DNA of 64,000 nucleotides. Source: Labyrinthula sp. Ha (lineage: Eukaryota; Sar; Bigyra; Labyrinthulida; Labyrinthulaceae). Shown in pieces: positions 46,286-58,500 of this stretch (positions are counted from its first letter, which is position 1; the number at the start of each line of letters is the position of its first letter). The notes under the pieces were generated by a model. It saw nothing but the letters and a program-made list of their open reading frames with translations. It was not told where the DNA came from and did not search any database. The DNA lies in contig JAALGZ010000014.1 of the NCBI GenBank assembly GCA_015227615.1, positions 620,001 through 684,000 of the forward strand. Direction: 5' to 3'. The position numbers and the translations under genes were made by a program.

Positions 46286-48702
46286 AAATTAGGATCTTAT
46301 AATGTACTTATCATTGACCAAATTTTCGAATATAATTCCCATTATCAGATTTTTGTAATTTAAAACTAGAAATTAAGAAACGTTAGCCTTAAGTAAATGT
46401 TAGAGTGACCTATATGAATACCACAAAAGTCTATAACTGACGTATCTACACAAATAGCACTCAGCGAACATCTCAAAGAGCTGGAACCACAATAAAGTCT
46501 TAGAAAACTTAATTAAAGTAGTCTTAATCATATTTACAATGGAAGCTGATTTAATCAAATGTTATCTTGCTTTAACTTAGATAATATAAAACTGGAAGAT
46601 CTGTGAAAGTGGAGTCAAGTTTTTCCTGTCGATGTATTATGAACAAAGCGAAGTACTTGAGAAGTTTGAATGAAGCTGTGACCCCTTTGTCTTTGAAATG
46701 CCTTTTAAAAGTATGTAGTGAGATAAGACATAAAATATACCAGCGGTAGATGCAACTCTATTTATTTTTCATGTAATGCAACTTCTTGCATGGAACGGTT
46801 CTATAGAATTGATGACTAAAAGAGGCCTATCAGCCATGTTAAAGTTTTCTTAATGTAGAGTTGCAAGTGTTCATATCCTTCAAACTCTTGCTTTTCATAA
46901 CTTGATGAATGACCTCTTTTATAATTTTTAGTAGGATTCGTGCAGGGCTGAGAGGTTTAAAATTTTTCACTTACCTGGTGAAATGCATGACTTTCAAAAT
47001 GACTGCGGTTTCCGTTTGTTTTTTGATGTAATATTTGTCAATACCCCATTTTAATTAGCTAAAGTGGATATCTACTTCTCTTGATGAATTCACAGGAAAT
47101 ATTCTTGAAAGTAATATAACTTGAACTCATTTAGAAAGGAAATTATTCCGCTGAAAAAAATCCTAGATGGGAAATCTTATTGCTCTCTATTTTCCATGAA
47201 TAGTAGAGTTCAATTACTATAGCCAAGTATGCAAGAAAAAGGAAAACCATGCTTACTTGACCAATGAATACGATAAACCAAATTCCTTCTATCTTATCCT
47301 AGCGCATAGTTCTTATCTGGGTTGGCTATTCTTATCTACTTTGACCTCTTAACATTAGCTTAAAATATCAGGTTAAATGCTGCAATATTTCTTAGTCATG
47401 CAATATACCTTCGTCACATTCTTAATGATTTACTTCACCTTGGTTATAAAGTCATAGTACGAAGCTACGAATATTCAACTCAGGATATAAAGGTTACTGA
47501 GGTCTTCAATTATTCAGATTACTGGTCCTTATATTTTATTCAAATTGGTTATGGAAAACAAAACACGTTCAAAATTGAATTGTTCCAAAGCAAAATAGAT
47601 ATTTGCAAGCTTTACTGATTTATTCTTGACCCTCAGTGAAAAGAGTCATTCACAACGGCATTTATAAAAAATTATCAATTCTTACTTTTGTTCTCAATTA
47701 CCTTGGGTGTTCTAGAGAATACTGGTTCACTTTACCTCTCAAGAAGATTGTTCAAATGATTCATGAACCATTGTCCATCTCAATCTAATCTTAGTTCCTG
47801 CTCTTAAAGCAAAATTAAGAAATTTATACATGAACCATTCATTAAATTTCTGATTGGTATCAGAGGAACTGCGTAATGTTCAAGCCTTTATTTGATTATA
47901 TTATCTTTAAACATAGAGTTTACCCCATCACTCTGTGTGCTTTCCTCGCTAAATATAGATATGAAAGAAATTCACTATGTTTTGGCACCTAATAACCTTT
48001 GAACTTCAGGTGTTACTGTCTAAATTAGGTAAGTAATCTTCAATGTGATTAATCAAAAATTACCAACTTAGTTTCACTGAAGAAACCAAATTATCAATGT
48101 AAAAATGGTAATGTTTCGAGTGGTTTCTATTCAAGGATAAGCATTAGGTTCAACTTTGCAATGAAGAGGACCCAAACAGATATTAAGCAGACTATTTTAT
48201 CTTAATGAGGTGAACTCAAAGAGTGGCTATTATTCATGGTAATGTGCCATATTGGAATTTGGAATAAGAGGGCAGAACTGTGGAAGAAAAGAAAAGAAGT
48301 TGATGATAGGCTTGAAGTAAACGCTAAATTGTAAAGCAATGTATGTTTGTCGAGCCGAGGATTTCTAGTCTCGATCTTAGTAGCTCCTCGACTCTCCCTC
48401 TGTTCCCAAACTAGGATTCGATCTCAAAGCCCCTCTTTACGGGTTCTCAGCTATAACTAGCATTTTCAAGAGTATTGACCGGGTAACGCTAGAACCCCTT
48501 GTTACAAATTAATGACAAGATTCTGCTATAGCCGACTACATTATGGAAAGAATCCGTAGATTATAGGGCTTGGGTCCTATATCTAGGCTTTGAAAAATAA
48601 AAAGCAAAATAACACAGGCTAACCCTGTAAATTATCTAATGTTTAAATATACACGAAAATTTCAGATCCTCGAGCAAGATGTGGACAAAATTCCTATAGT
48701 GT
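46286..48702. other. Gene-poor AT-rich region, 2.4 kb
   Basis: No gene seen. A GC-richer patch at about 48345-48560 contains tRNA-like words (for example AGGATTCGATCTCAAAG) but does not fold into a cloverleaf on either strand. Confidence 0.45.
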
Positions 48703-50545
48703 TCAAGAATATCTTGTACCCTTCTTTCTAGCTCTTTTCTTTCTCTTTTTTCTACCTGCCACTGGTGCTCCATTAAAACTTGATTCATTCACTGTAGAAG
48801 CTTGTTTGGCCAACTTACTAGCAAGCATCTCATCCTTACCCAATCCCGCTAAGGCAGTCGGAACCGCCCCTACACCATTATAATTACCTTGGGTTTGATA
48901 TGTACTACCGTTTTTTGTTCCACCCCTTCGTCGTTGGCTCAGACTGCTACTACTCTTAGTCTTGGCATTCAAGAACTTAGCTTTTGGAACTTTCTGCTCA
49001 ATCTGTTTTCCGAAATCCTCTACCCGAATGTCATACACTAAGTGACTATTAGGCGGAATAAATGGCGGTGATCCCACATCCCCATACGCCATTTCAGGAG
49101 TAATTACTACCCGTGCTTCCTGTTTCCTCGTCAACTGCAGAACCGCTTCTTGCAGCCCCTTTACTACCTCATCTGACCCAATAGTGAAAAAGAGAGGACG
49201 AGTTTGGCCCTTCGAATCAGGTAAATCTCCAGAAGCATATTCTATAATTTTACCCTGCTGACAATCCCAAACATATGCCAGGTATCCCAAAGAAACTTTA
49301 TCCCCTTTTCGCGGTTTTTTCCCGCTCTTCTTCTCCAGCGGCTTTGAAGTCTTGTCATCAATAACAGTAAATCCATTCAACATCATCTCATCAAATGCAT
49401 CCAAATTATCTAATAGAAATGTTGCTTGCTTTCTGTTCCGTACATCAGGTGAAAGCACAGTAGACTTCTTAGATGAAGATCCCTTTCTTTTTGGTTGCTT
49501 ATATTTCTTCCTTTCTGCAGGTATTTCCTTACCAAGAACAACTGCTTTCACCTCATCGGGTTTAAGCATCCGAAGAAAATTCTTGGGAACTAAACCTTTT
49601 ACTCCATCTACGGCTTCACATTCGTACCATCCTTTAGTATCAGTTTCTTTTTCAGTAACAGCCACAATATCTCCTTGTGAAATATCTAGCTCAACTTCTT
49701 CTTCCCCAATTCTATCGCTAATGCACTTAGCTAAAGGCGAAACGTTCATCATCGCGGTCATCAAGGAGTTTTTATTATCTTGATCTGAATCCCGAACGTT
49801 CCGAAAAGCAGATTCATATTTTCGTTTTGCATCTGGAGAAACGGAGAACTGAGTTTTGTTGTCCAGCCAATTTACCATTGCGAGTTCAAGCGCTTCATCA
49901 CCAAGGAAAGATTTCAGGTATTGATACAGCTGATTAGTTTTTCGATCTGCCACTGCTGAGTCTAATGAAATTTTATCCGCCCACATTGGGGGCAAGGGTT
50001 TGTCAAAGTTGGGATTTATAAGTCTCAAAACTTGATCTAGTTCTCTAAATTCACTCATTGTTTTATCTTTTGAAACTTTGCCAGTCTTCGGTATATTAAA
50101 AACAACTGTACATTTAGCCTTGTTTGGGATATCTTTCACTTCAATTTTTCTTATATAATCAATACTATTGCTGTTATTATTATTTCTTCCTTTTCGAGCA
50201 TTTCGCCTTTTCCTATTTTCATTTTTTGCTTTTCCTGCTAACTTCTGTTTTGCTAGTTGATCTGCAGACAGAATTTCGACATAGTTATAAGGAAAAACTC
50301 CAATACTTCCATCTTTAAGCAGTTTTCCTTTCCACCATCCATCTCTTGGCTATAAATTATGTACTTCTATAAACTGGGGCTAACCCGAAGGTTCAAATCT
50401 AGCCGGTGTTGGGAAACCTCAACCAGCAACAGATGTAGTAAACGTGATATACCTGCTCTAAGACTTCAATTAACTCGTCTTCCCGAAAGCTTAAGTCACC
50501 TTCTTGCTTAGCCTTGTACCTATACAAGGAAATGGCCGTCTTCAT
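48703..50545 (-). CDS. SH3-PX-SH3-FKBP fusion protein (two exons)
   Basis: Exon 1 is 50545-50453 (31 codons) and exon 2 is 50349-48703, separated by a 103-nt GT-AG intron at 50350-50452; product 579 residues, stop TGA. Residues 1-58 form an SH3 domain only after splicing: SLYRYKAKQEGDLSFREDEL...PRDGWWKGKL...GVFPYNYVEIL. Residues 110-205 resemble a PX domain (EFRELDQVLRLINPNFDKPL, PPMW, RKTNQLYQYLKSFLGDEALE). Residues 265-320 are a second SH3 (VELDISQGDIVAVTEKETDT, KGWYECEAVDGVKGLVPKNF). Residues 380-490 are an FKBP-type peptidyl-prolyl isomerase (KKPRKGDKVSLGYLAYVWD, FTIGSDEVVKGLQEAV, VITPEMAYGD, IPPNSHLVYDIRVEDF). The C-terminus is very basic (GRKKRKKRARKKG) and may be a nuclear or nucleolar signal. 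It presumably couples a membrane- or Pro-motif-binding adaptor to a prolyl isomerase. Confidence 0.88.
50350..50452 (-). other. Exceptionally long (103-nt) intron with inverted repeats
   Basis: This intron of the FKBP gene is three times longer than the other well-supported introns. On the plus strand it contains GGCTA...TAGCC around a T-loop-like GGTTCAAATC, followed by GTTGGG...CCTCAAC, so it can fold into two short hairpins. It has GTATAT at the donor and TTATAG at the acceptor. It is not a complete tRNA. Confidence 0.6.
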
Positions 50546-51349
50546 TTGTTTGATACCTCTGTTCGTGAGCTAATTCAGTTTTTAAAACCTTACTGAATCG
50601 AAACACTGCACTTATACAAATACCTTTCTCTTAGGTTACATGGCCCGGAATATCGATCTCGTTTCGTATCGGTTCGCTAAGTAGTTTGAGCTTCATTAAA
50701 CAATCGAAGTGTGTCCAAAATTCGGGTTGGTTAGTATGAATGTTGTACTTAAGCGAACAATTGAGACTAATGACGTGGAAGCAGTAGTAATGAATATATT
50801 GTTTAATGACGTCTTATTCCGGTGAATAAAATAATTAAGCTACCCGGTATTACAGAAACTGTGGAGAAGAGATAGGTAGCATTAACAGGTACTAAAACAG
50901 AAACACATTTTGGTTTCTAACACATCTTTCAAACGAGTTAGTACTAAGCCAAAAAACTTAGTTAAATTAGTCAAGTTCAGAGGTTATATAGCTTAATGGT
51001 TCAAAGAACTGCTTAATTGATATCTCAGGGATAAATTGCGGCAGATAACCTAAGCATCCTCGCGCCTAGTACTCGCTGCACGTTTTCAGAGCCTCAAGGG
51101 TACCACATGTTAAGATCCATTCTAAATAGTGATATCAATGTCATAATGTGTATTCCGGATTAATCTCATTCTCTGTCGTAAGCTTGTCGTCTAAGGAACC
51201 TGGTTTCATTCGTCGAAGCCCGAATATTCGAAACTGTGAACATAATATCAAATTCCCAAATTTTAATTGCGAACGAAGATTGAAAGAGTGGCGAACAATA
51301 TAAAAGTAAACAGTGGGTGCTTTAGAAGAAAGAAAGGCGTTGATATTCG
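50546..51349. other. Intergenic region between divergent genes
   Basis: About 800 bases, somewhat richer in G and C near 51040-51120, with no gene seen. It should contain the promoters of the FKBP fusion (minus) and the 51.35-kb candidate (plus). Confidence 0.4.
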
Positions 51350-51814
51350 ATGCAAATTAGTGCACTAAGATTTCTTGTTCAGGTTTTCGACGGTTTTTAC
51401 CAGATATTAAACAGAAATTCGTCTACTTACGGGTTCTGCTTTTGGTCGCTCGGGATCTTGGTTGAGGGTACGTGCCATTTGGCAGGTTGGTTATATTTTC
51501 TGAGTTGTTATAGTGTATCGTAGGTACACAAAGATACTGGGTGATGTTTTGGGGCCATTGGTTTCAGTTATTGCGAGTATTTGACGATTTCGATTTTTGG
51601 ATTGATGTGGGTGGAAACTAAGTTGAGCACAAAGGCAGCTTATATTGGGAAGAAAATCGATGGGGTTGGTGTTGTACCAAGAGCGGTTGATTCGCCGGGT
51701 TGCTGTTCCATTCAGTTGTCATATCCAGAAGGGTCCAATATTTCCTGCTTAAATTCTAGCAGGTTTAATGCAAAGAAAGGAGCCATACTGTCTGCGTCTA
51801 AGAACTTAATATAA
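51350..51814 (+). CDS. Candidate three-exon small protein, unrecognised
   Basis: Exons 51350-51467, 51524-51606 and 51635-51814 are joined by GT-AG introns of 56 nt (donor GTACGT, acceptor CGTAG) and 28 nt. The frame stays open through all three and gives 126 residues. Pieces: MQISALRFLVQVFDGFYQIL, YGFCFWSLGILVEGTQRYWV, FWGHWFQLLRVFDDFDFWID, AAYIGKKIDGVGVVPRAVDS, ending SASKNLI. The first half is aromatic and hydrophobic, possibly membrane-embedded; the C-terminal third is polar with three cysteines. No family recognised. The splice model is self-consistent but rests on frame alone, and the 56-nt intron is longer than the local norm. Confidence 0.4.
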
Positions 51815-51916
51815 CACTATTGACAATTTTCTACCCCCCATTCCGAGTGCAAAATCCATCTTCCCACTTGTATACATAATTATCTACCTAAAAGTTAAAA
51901 TTCTTCTTGCTGTCAC

Positions 51917-52255
51917 TCACCTCATGAAATTTTCTAACTGTTGGAAGAGCACCTTGTAGGCGTTGCTCCTAGACTCCCTATGATGGGTGTAACAGCAGGC
52001 CACATCAATCTTTTTATTTCCAACACCTTTCAAAGCTGCTTTCAGGCTCCTCTCACTAGTACTTTGAACCTCGGAGACTTTATGAGCAAGCTCTTTGACC
52101 AACAAGTCACTAAACCTGTTACCTTAAAAGATTTATTCACAAGAACTGAGCTTCTTGTGCAGCCATTGCATTTCATCAAATCTTTTAGAATTTTGCACCT
52201 TTTTTCATGTACCTCTTGGATAAGTAAGGGGTTAATGTTTCTTGTTCTTACTTGG
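51917..52255 (-). other. Candidate minus-strand exon(s), unrecognised
   Basis: Two minus frames read as protein: an upstream one (from about 52255: NINPLLIQEVHEKRCKILKD then LMKCNGCTRSSVLVNKSFK) and a downstream one ending at TGA 51917 (LVKELAHKVSEVQSTSERSL, KAALKGVGNKKIDVACCYTH, NAYKVLFQQLENFMR). The frame change occurs near 52115 and no clean intron explains it. The plus strand over the same DNA is also open (51941-52258). The lysine-rich helical downstream part favours the minus strand. Gene, pseudogene or shadow cannot be decided. Confidence 0.3.
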
Positions 52256-53825
52256 TAAGCGTATAAATCATGTAGTAGCTAGGCTACCTACGGTCATAGC
52301 AGTACTAGTAGTCTTTCGTTACGTTGAATCACGTACTCTTGGCCTCCCGTGAAAGTTGGGATCGAACAGCTGCGTAGAGGCAAGAATACCCGTTTTTTCC
52401 CCTTCATATTCAAAATCCTAATAAGGGGTAGTTTTCATTAGTACTACGTGCTTACCTGCTGATTACCTAACACTCTTCCTATCTTTAGCTGACTTCTCAA
52501 TTCCCATCTTTAACAAGAATGTTTTTTTTTCTGACAGAATACTCTGCTCACAACGATCATCTTGGTCCATTTACAGGGAGTACCCAAAAACCGATAAGTT
52601 TGAAGTCCACATTATCCAAAGGCTAAAGAAAAAATAGCATTACTTCGGCACTGTCGCTGTTCGCCTTTGCTGAGCTTGCAGGAGAGATGCTAAATTTAAA
52701 TACACTTTCAGAAACCAAAGTGGGTGATATTTAGACGCATTGCAACGTTTGAAGCTAAGATCTCTAGGTTTACTGTTTTTTCAGGCTGTTCGATCGCGAT
52801 ATTTTCATCTCAGGGAGGATGAATGCATAAGGGAACCAGAGGGTTAAGTTTTTTTATCTCGTTTTAAAGTAGGAATTTCCAAGTATGTATCTTTGTATTC
52901 CAGGGTGAATATGATATATTTTCTGAGGGCGGGCCACTTTTGGGGAAATAAGAGCTTGTATTACTTATACAAGTTTCGTGTAGCGTAGGCTTGCTTGTGA
53001 GTAAGTTGGTTGTGCAACAGGGAGTTACTGATGTAGTTGGAAATCAATATATTGATATTTCTGTTCTAGTATGTGATTCTATTTAGGTGTTGTAGATGAA
53101 GTATTGGTAGTCTGAAAGAGGATAATATTAATACTTAGCCCCCATATCTATGGCGTGGAGATAAGATATCGGTTGTCGTCGAGGTTGCAATGAGGTAACT
53201 GCACAATCGGAGAATGGCATTATCTTGAGGCCATCTTTCTCAAATATACTTCTCTGTTTTGATGAGGTTCAAAAAAGTTAATAAGATGATTGATCTATTG
53301 TAGAATTTATCACAGATTACTGTTTTTTAGCAATACATTTCAGGGAATAGAAGAGCAAAAAAAAATGTGACCTCTGCTATTCCAACTGACTACCATTTCA
53401 CCGCGTTTATTTCAAGGTATGAGATTTAATTGGGGAGTGATGAGGGTAATTTTCTTTGATGTCGAGAATAATGTTCTTATTAATGCATAATATACATTAA
53501 GTTACTGAAAGAAAACCAAAGACTGACAAGACTTTTCCAAATAATAGCATAATAAAACTAAAGAAATGGCTGGAGTTCCAGAGTATCATAGCGTTAAATC
53601 TTATGTTGTATGTGACCAAGTAGTCTACATACTGCAGCGGCTACTAATTCGGTGATGAAGTAGCCATGAAGAACCCAGATTTAATTTTTATTTAAGAACT
53701 TTCTAAAACTTGATCAACTAAATGCAGTAATTTTGAATTGACCCCTAGTTATCATCACTTCCGTTAAATCCTCATGTTCCGAGTTGCCAGCAAGGTACAG
53801 TATATTATCTGTTGGATGCCCTTGC

Positions 53826-53864
53826 ACCCCTAATTAAATGAGAGATTGTTCCCCAATTAGGGGT
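53826..53864. repeat. Perfect 10-bp inverted repeat (hairpin)
   Basis: ACCCCTAATT (53826-53835) and its exact reverse complement (53855-53864) enclose a 19-nt loop. It shares a CCCCTA/TAGGGG core and a similar loop length with the hairpin at 21395-21445, although the stems differ. It lies in a gene-free region. Confidence 0.7.
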
Positions 53865-54084
53865 TTTATCTGCTATGCATTCCAATTTGGTGTTAGTATA
53901 AGAAAATCTGCGAAGAATATTTGGAAAGCTTAGAACACATCATAATATTGCAAAGATGTGTTGTAAGATTAAGAAATCAATGACAGGTACCTGTCTGAAC
54001 ATGTTGTGAAAAAAAGTTTGGGGGTTTACCGTAATTTTGAGTTGTGTCTAGGGCTCGGATTCAATTTAATTAATAAATAGTCAA

Positions 54085-54108
54085 ACCATTCGTGCTACCA
54101 TTCGTGCT
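54085..54108. repeat. Short tandem duplication (2 x 12 bp)
   Basis: ACCATTCGTGCT is present twice without interruption, followed by a third degenerate start (ATCATTC). No functional meaning is apparent. Confidence 0.7.
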
Positions 54109-55555
54109 ATCATTCTAATTTTCAATTCATCATCAAGACTAAGTTGGAACACATGGCCTTGGAACAGATGATGAGAAAGATTTTACATCGGCTTTGCACC
54201 TCATGTGAACCTCTATGAAACATTCACCTAGGTATGAAATAACCCGGAACCATGGCGAATTTGCGGCATATGGTCTTTATCTAGAAAGTTTCCCACTGCA
54301 TTAACTAAAATTGCTTTCTTGTCACTAGACCCTCTGCCATATGGTCCTTTCTTTATCGATCATCAATAGTTAACCAAAATAGCTTTGTCAACATGAATGA
54401 TTAGCACTAAGAAAAAAATCAGTAAGAAGTTCATTAACAATTTATCATTAAATGAAACCAGATTCCTAGTTGCAGCATCAAACAAACAATGTGAATATCA
54501 CGCTGCGGAGTAATCACTTTATCTTATCACTATTGAAGCCAAAACTGATTAAGAGGTTCACTTGGCGATATACCAATATAATGATAATAAATGCAAATTA
54601 AACAATATTATACAGGCGGAAATAAGAGAGAAATGCAATTAATAAAATTTTAAAAATAATTCATGTTTGACACTTAGAAAAATATTTTATTTGGAAACGA
54701 AAGACACCTATATTCTTCTAGTTCAATGTAAATCTTGATCGCGCATAAGTTTGCTCATCCACCATGTTGAAGATAGTTTAGAAATATGTGGTATTCTGGG
54801 AAACAAACTCTATTTGCCTTATAACAAAAGGACTTCACGAAGTTAAAAAGGCTACAACTGACTAACTATAAGCCTGACTGCGCAATGGGCCCTGGTCTTC
54901 AGACTGAAATTCATCGAGTTCGCACTTGTAACTAAAGAAAATATTCTTCCAGCAGTGGGTAAACATTAAATTCCATACTTATAAATGGACTCAGCTTTTG
55001 CACTACAGAGCACAGCTTAATTATCTGGGACGAAACCTTTTTAAATGATTCTTCCATATATGTAATGCTTGTTAGCGTCTATGCTCCTACCAAGTGGTGC
55101 AAGGTTTATGTTATTCCTCTAGAAGTTTTGTATTCCGCTCACGAACGGTCAAAACCAGATTTCTTTTTTTATCAGAGATAATTAAGTAACTAGTGCCCAG
55201 GGGCAAAATTTCCTACAGGCTTCGGCACACTTTTCTTGGGAAAGTACTACTTTCTGATAAAAATAGTAGTTCGTACTTGAAAATGTATCAAAAGTCAAAA
55301 CTGTTGAATATCAAATCTACACGCTCTCTATCTATAAAATAATAATCCTATACTTGAGTCTTCTTAGGATATGCAAAAAGAACCATATTTTTAAATTGAC
55401 AAGATAGATAGACTTTTGGTAACTAAGAAAAAGTATACAGAAATGTCCCATTTGAATTACTAAAACCAATACGGTATTGTTTCAAATTGCATTCATACAC
55501 TCAAGTATCCCAATTTATTACTATTCTAAACATAATAAAACCAAACACATATAAA

Positions 55556-58500
55556 ATGGAAACACCAACTCCCAGCAGAAAAACTTTAAGTAAGAATGGA
55601 GTTCTTCGTGAATCAGAGAAAGAAAGTAATAAAGAAGTTTTACGGAGGTTTAGAAAAATAAAAAGGACAACTTCTTGGTGGGTGCTTAGACAAGCATCTC
55701 CAGTTTCACCAGTTAAGTCTATCCAAAGTTACAATAACTTCAAAGAGAGAATAGAGTTGAAAAATATGTTATATAGCCTTTCTCGACGTGAAGCTTTGAC
55801 AATTTTATTTCTTGTTTTTGTTCCTCTTGGAACTTTAGTTGTATATCTGTGTTTATTTTGAACTCATAGCTTAATACAATATTACACCAAGAAGATGATT
55901 TATTTTCTTCAGATTTAAAGTTTATAGAAGTATTTTTTTATTTTTCAATATATTTATAGGGTGATTTATCAATTCAAAGTTTCTTTTTGCCTGAAGGAAA
56001 AACAGTTGATCTTCAATTAGAGTTTTCTGAACCTGGAATTAAAATCTTGGTTGCTGAAACTGTTTTTGATGATATTGGACTGGTTCAAATTGATCCAATA
56101 CTTACAATATATAAAAAACCTGATCAAGTATTTCGTATTGTTGATGACCTTGGACCTTTTTCACTTGATTCAGTCGTCGTATTGTTTTTTTTTTATTTAA
56201 TGCACAGGTTTTGAATATAGAAAATAATGACGAGTTCTTTAATTATATTGCTCAAATTTCAGCTATTTCTTCTGAACAAAGTGGAAATATTACTTTTGAA
56301 TTATTTTCCATTCCTCAGAGCAATATTTCTCCAAATATTTCTACCTTATTAAGGTTTGATGGACCTGGTGGAAGAAATGGAGGTAGTGCAAGTTTTAAAG
56401 AAGGAGAAATCTATTTAATATTTGCTTATAATACAAATTCTACACATGAAGATATTTTAAACACTGCAATTTATGTTCGTTCTCCAAATGTATATTTTGT
56501 TAGTGCAGTATATTTTATAGGGTAATGTCTTGGCAACAAATTTTGGAACTTCAACAAGTGATTTTTCAGCAAGATTACTTTTTCAAGCAAAAGAAACAGG
56601 TGATCATATTTTAGAGATAGATTCTCTCCAAAATGATCAAAGTATTTTTGTTGAACAAGCAACTTGTATTTTTATATTTTTTATTTTATATATATATAGT
56701 ATTTTACTCAACTCTCTCACCAACAGAAATTAATTTGAGTACTAATACAGAAATTGAAGGTAATATTTTTTCTGCAATATCTCAAACTTATTTATTTACA
56801 TTGGAAAATGATTTAGAATACGAAATTTCTCTTGAAAGTAGTTTTCTTGATGAGTTCACAGAATTAGTTGAAAAAACTTTGATAAGAGAAAATGTAGAAA
56901 TTAAAATTCCACGTTTTCCACCAAGTTTGACCTTGAGAATTGAAAATCCATTAACTTCAGAACTATTGGTTCAAACGCAAACAGAATTGGACTATGAATT
57001 TTCTTTAGAGGGTGAAATAGTTGTAATGAACCCAGTTAATATTTCTGGAACGTCATTTAACTTTTCTTCAAATTTGGGAACCCCTCTTCTTATGGAAATA
57101 TTTCCAACGAATGTATATACTTTTTCTTTTCAATAATTCATAGCCTGAATATTATACAGAAAATTTTACTCAACTTATTGGATCCTTTCGTATTTCCATA
57201 TCATCTCAATCTCTTGATACCTCAGTTGACTTTTTAGATCTCGTTGATCCTAATGATCCGTACAGCGAATGTGAGAATAGTCCTTTCGAAATCGTATCTG
57301 CAGGATGCAGTTCTGGAATATTTTTATTTTGCAGAAATGATATTTTTCCATTTGTACTTCTTGTTCTATATTTATTATAGGAAAATATTTTTGATGCAGT
57401 TGTTGATCAAAGCATAGGAGTTTGCAGATGTCTTGAATATATTTGTCAAGAATTGCCAACTATTGGATCTGGAGCAGATCAAATAGCAAATATATCTATT
57501 GCATTTGATACTATACTTCTTATAACAGCAAGTATTTGTTTATGTATTGTTTTCTATTTAATATACGATTACAATATGTTTTTAAAGGAACATGGTATTT
57601 TTTTGTGTTTGCTTAATATGTAGGAGTTGTTTGGAAAACTCTGCACAAAACTTCTTGGGTAATTTCACTTCTTTTTCTTTTAAATTTATTTTTTTATGGT
57701 TCTTCACGAATTATTCTTTTTAATTTTTTCCAAGATGTAAATAAAATAAACGAGGTTTATGTTGCAAGACAAGAAACTAGATTTAGTGATAGTGATTATT
57801 CATTTTATGTAGATAATCCTTTTGAAGATGTTTATTCTTATTTAGATGGTACTCTTAGTACAGGAGTTGAAACTATTAGTTCTTCAGATGCTTCAGCTTT
57901 TTTTAATCAACCTGCTCAAGAAATATATGACAATATTAATATCGATGCAAGAATAGTAGGTGATATTTTTGCTTATTCTCAAGCTATAAAAGAATCTCTT
58001 GCTATGATACAATTTATAGAAATTTCTATTGCCTGGGTTTATGTTTCCTTTTCGGGGTCTACAGTATTAAGAAAAAAATCACAAGATAAAAAGAAACAAG
58101 TTATTTTTCTAATTCGTTTGTTTCAAATATCTGTTGGATTAATTATGTTTTGGTATACTGTTGCTAGATTTTCTTCAGAAGGAAAAATATATTCGAACTT
58201 TTTTTTTTATGTATACGGTATAACAGCTGTATTAGTTGGCTGTCTCTTATTTTATGTTTTACTCTTATTTCGTGGAGCTATTTTGTTGGATAAAATGTAT
58301 AAAAGGTAACTATTTTTTTACAAATCAATTGTAGTAAAATGTCATCTTCCACAAAATCGCCTAATGCTGAAAACAGGAGGACTTTGGAAGATGTTATTAA
58401 ACCTATAGAAACAGCCGCAACTATTTTGATTCTCTGTGTTAGTGGAATAACTCTAGCGAACTTGTATTTTGGTGCCAATTATACCTCTCGAATTGATCGT

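Larger units (their letters stand above)
52259..55555. other. Gene-poor region with a possible small exon pair
   Basis: No gene firmly supported. Around 52850-52990 (plus) the sequence QRVKFFYLVLK can be joined across a 35-nt GT-AG gap to VNMIYFLRAGHFWGNKSLYY, ending at TAG near 52990, but no start is visible. Other contents are the hairpin at 53826-53864 and the tandem repeat at 54085-54108. The last 300 bases are strongly AT-rich and lead into the 7TM gene. Confidence 0.35.

Noticed and set aside
48345-48560. GC-richer patch with tRNA-like words
   Set aside because: No complete cloverleaf on either strand; no RNA family recognised.
50371-50400. T-arm-like GGTTCAAATC inside the FKBP intron
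   Set aside because: The five-base stem does not pair and no cloverleaf can be drawn on either strand.
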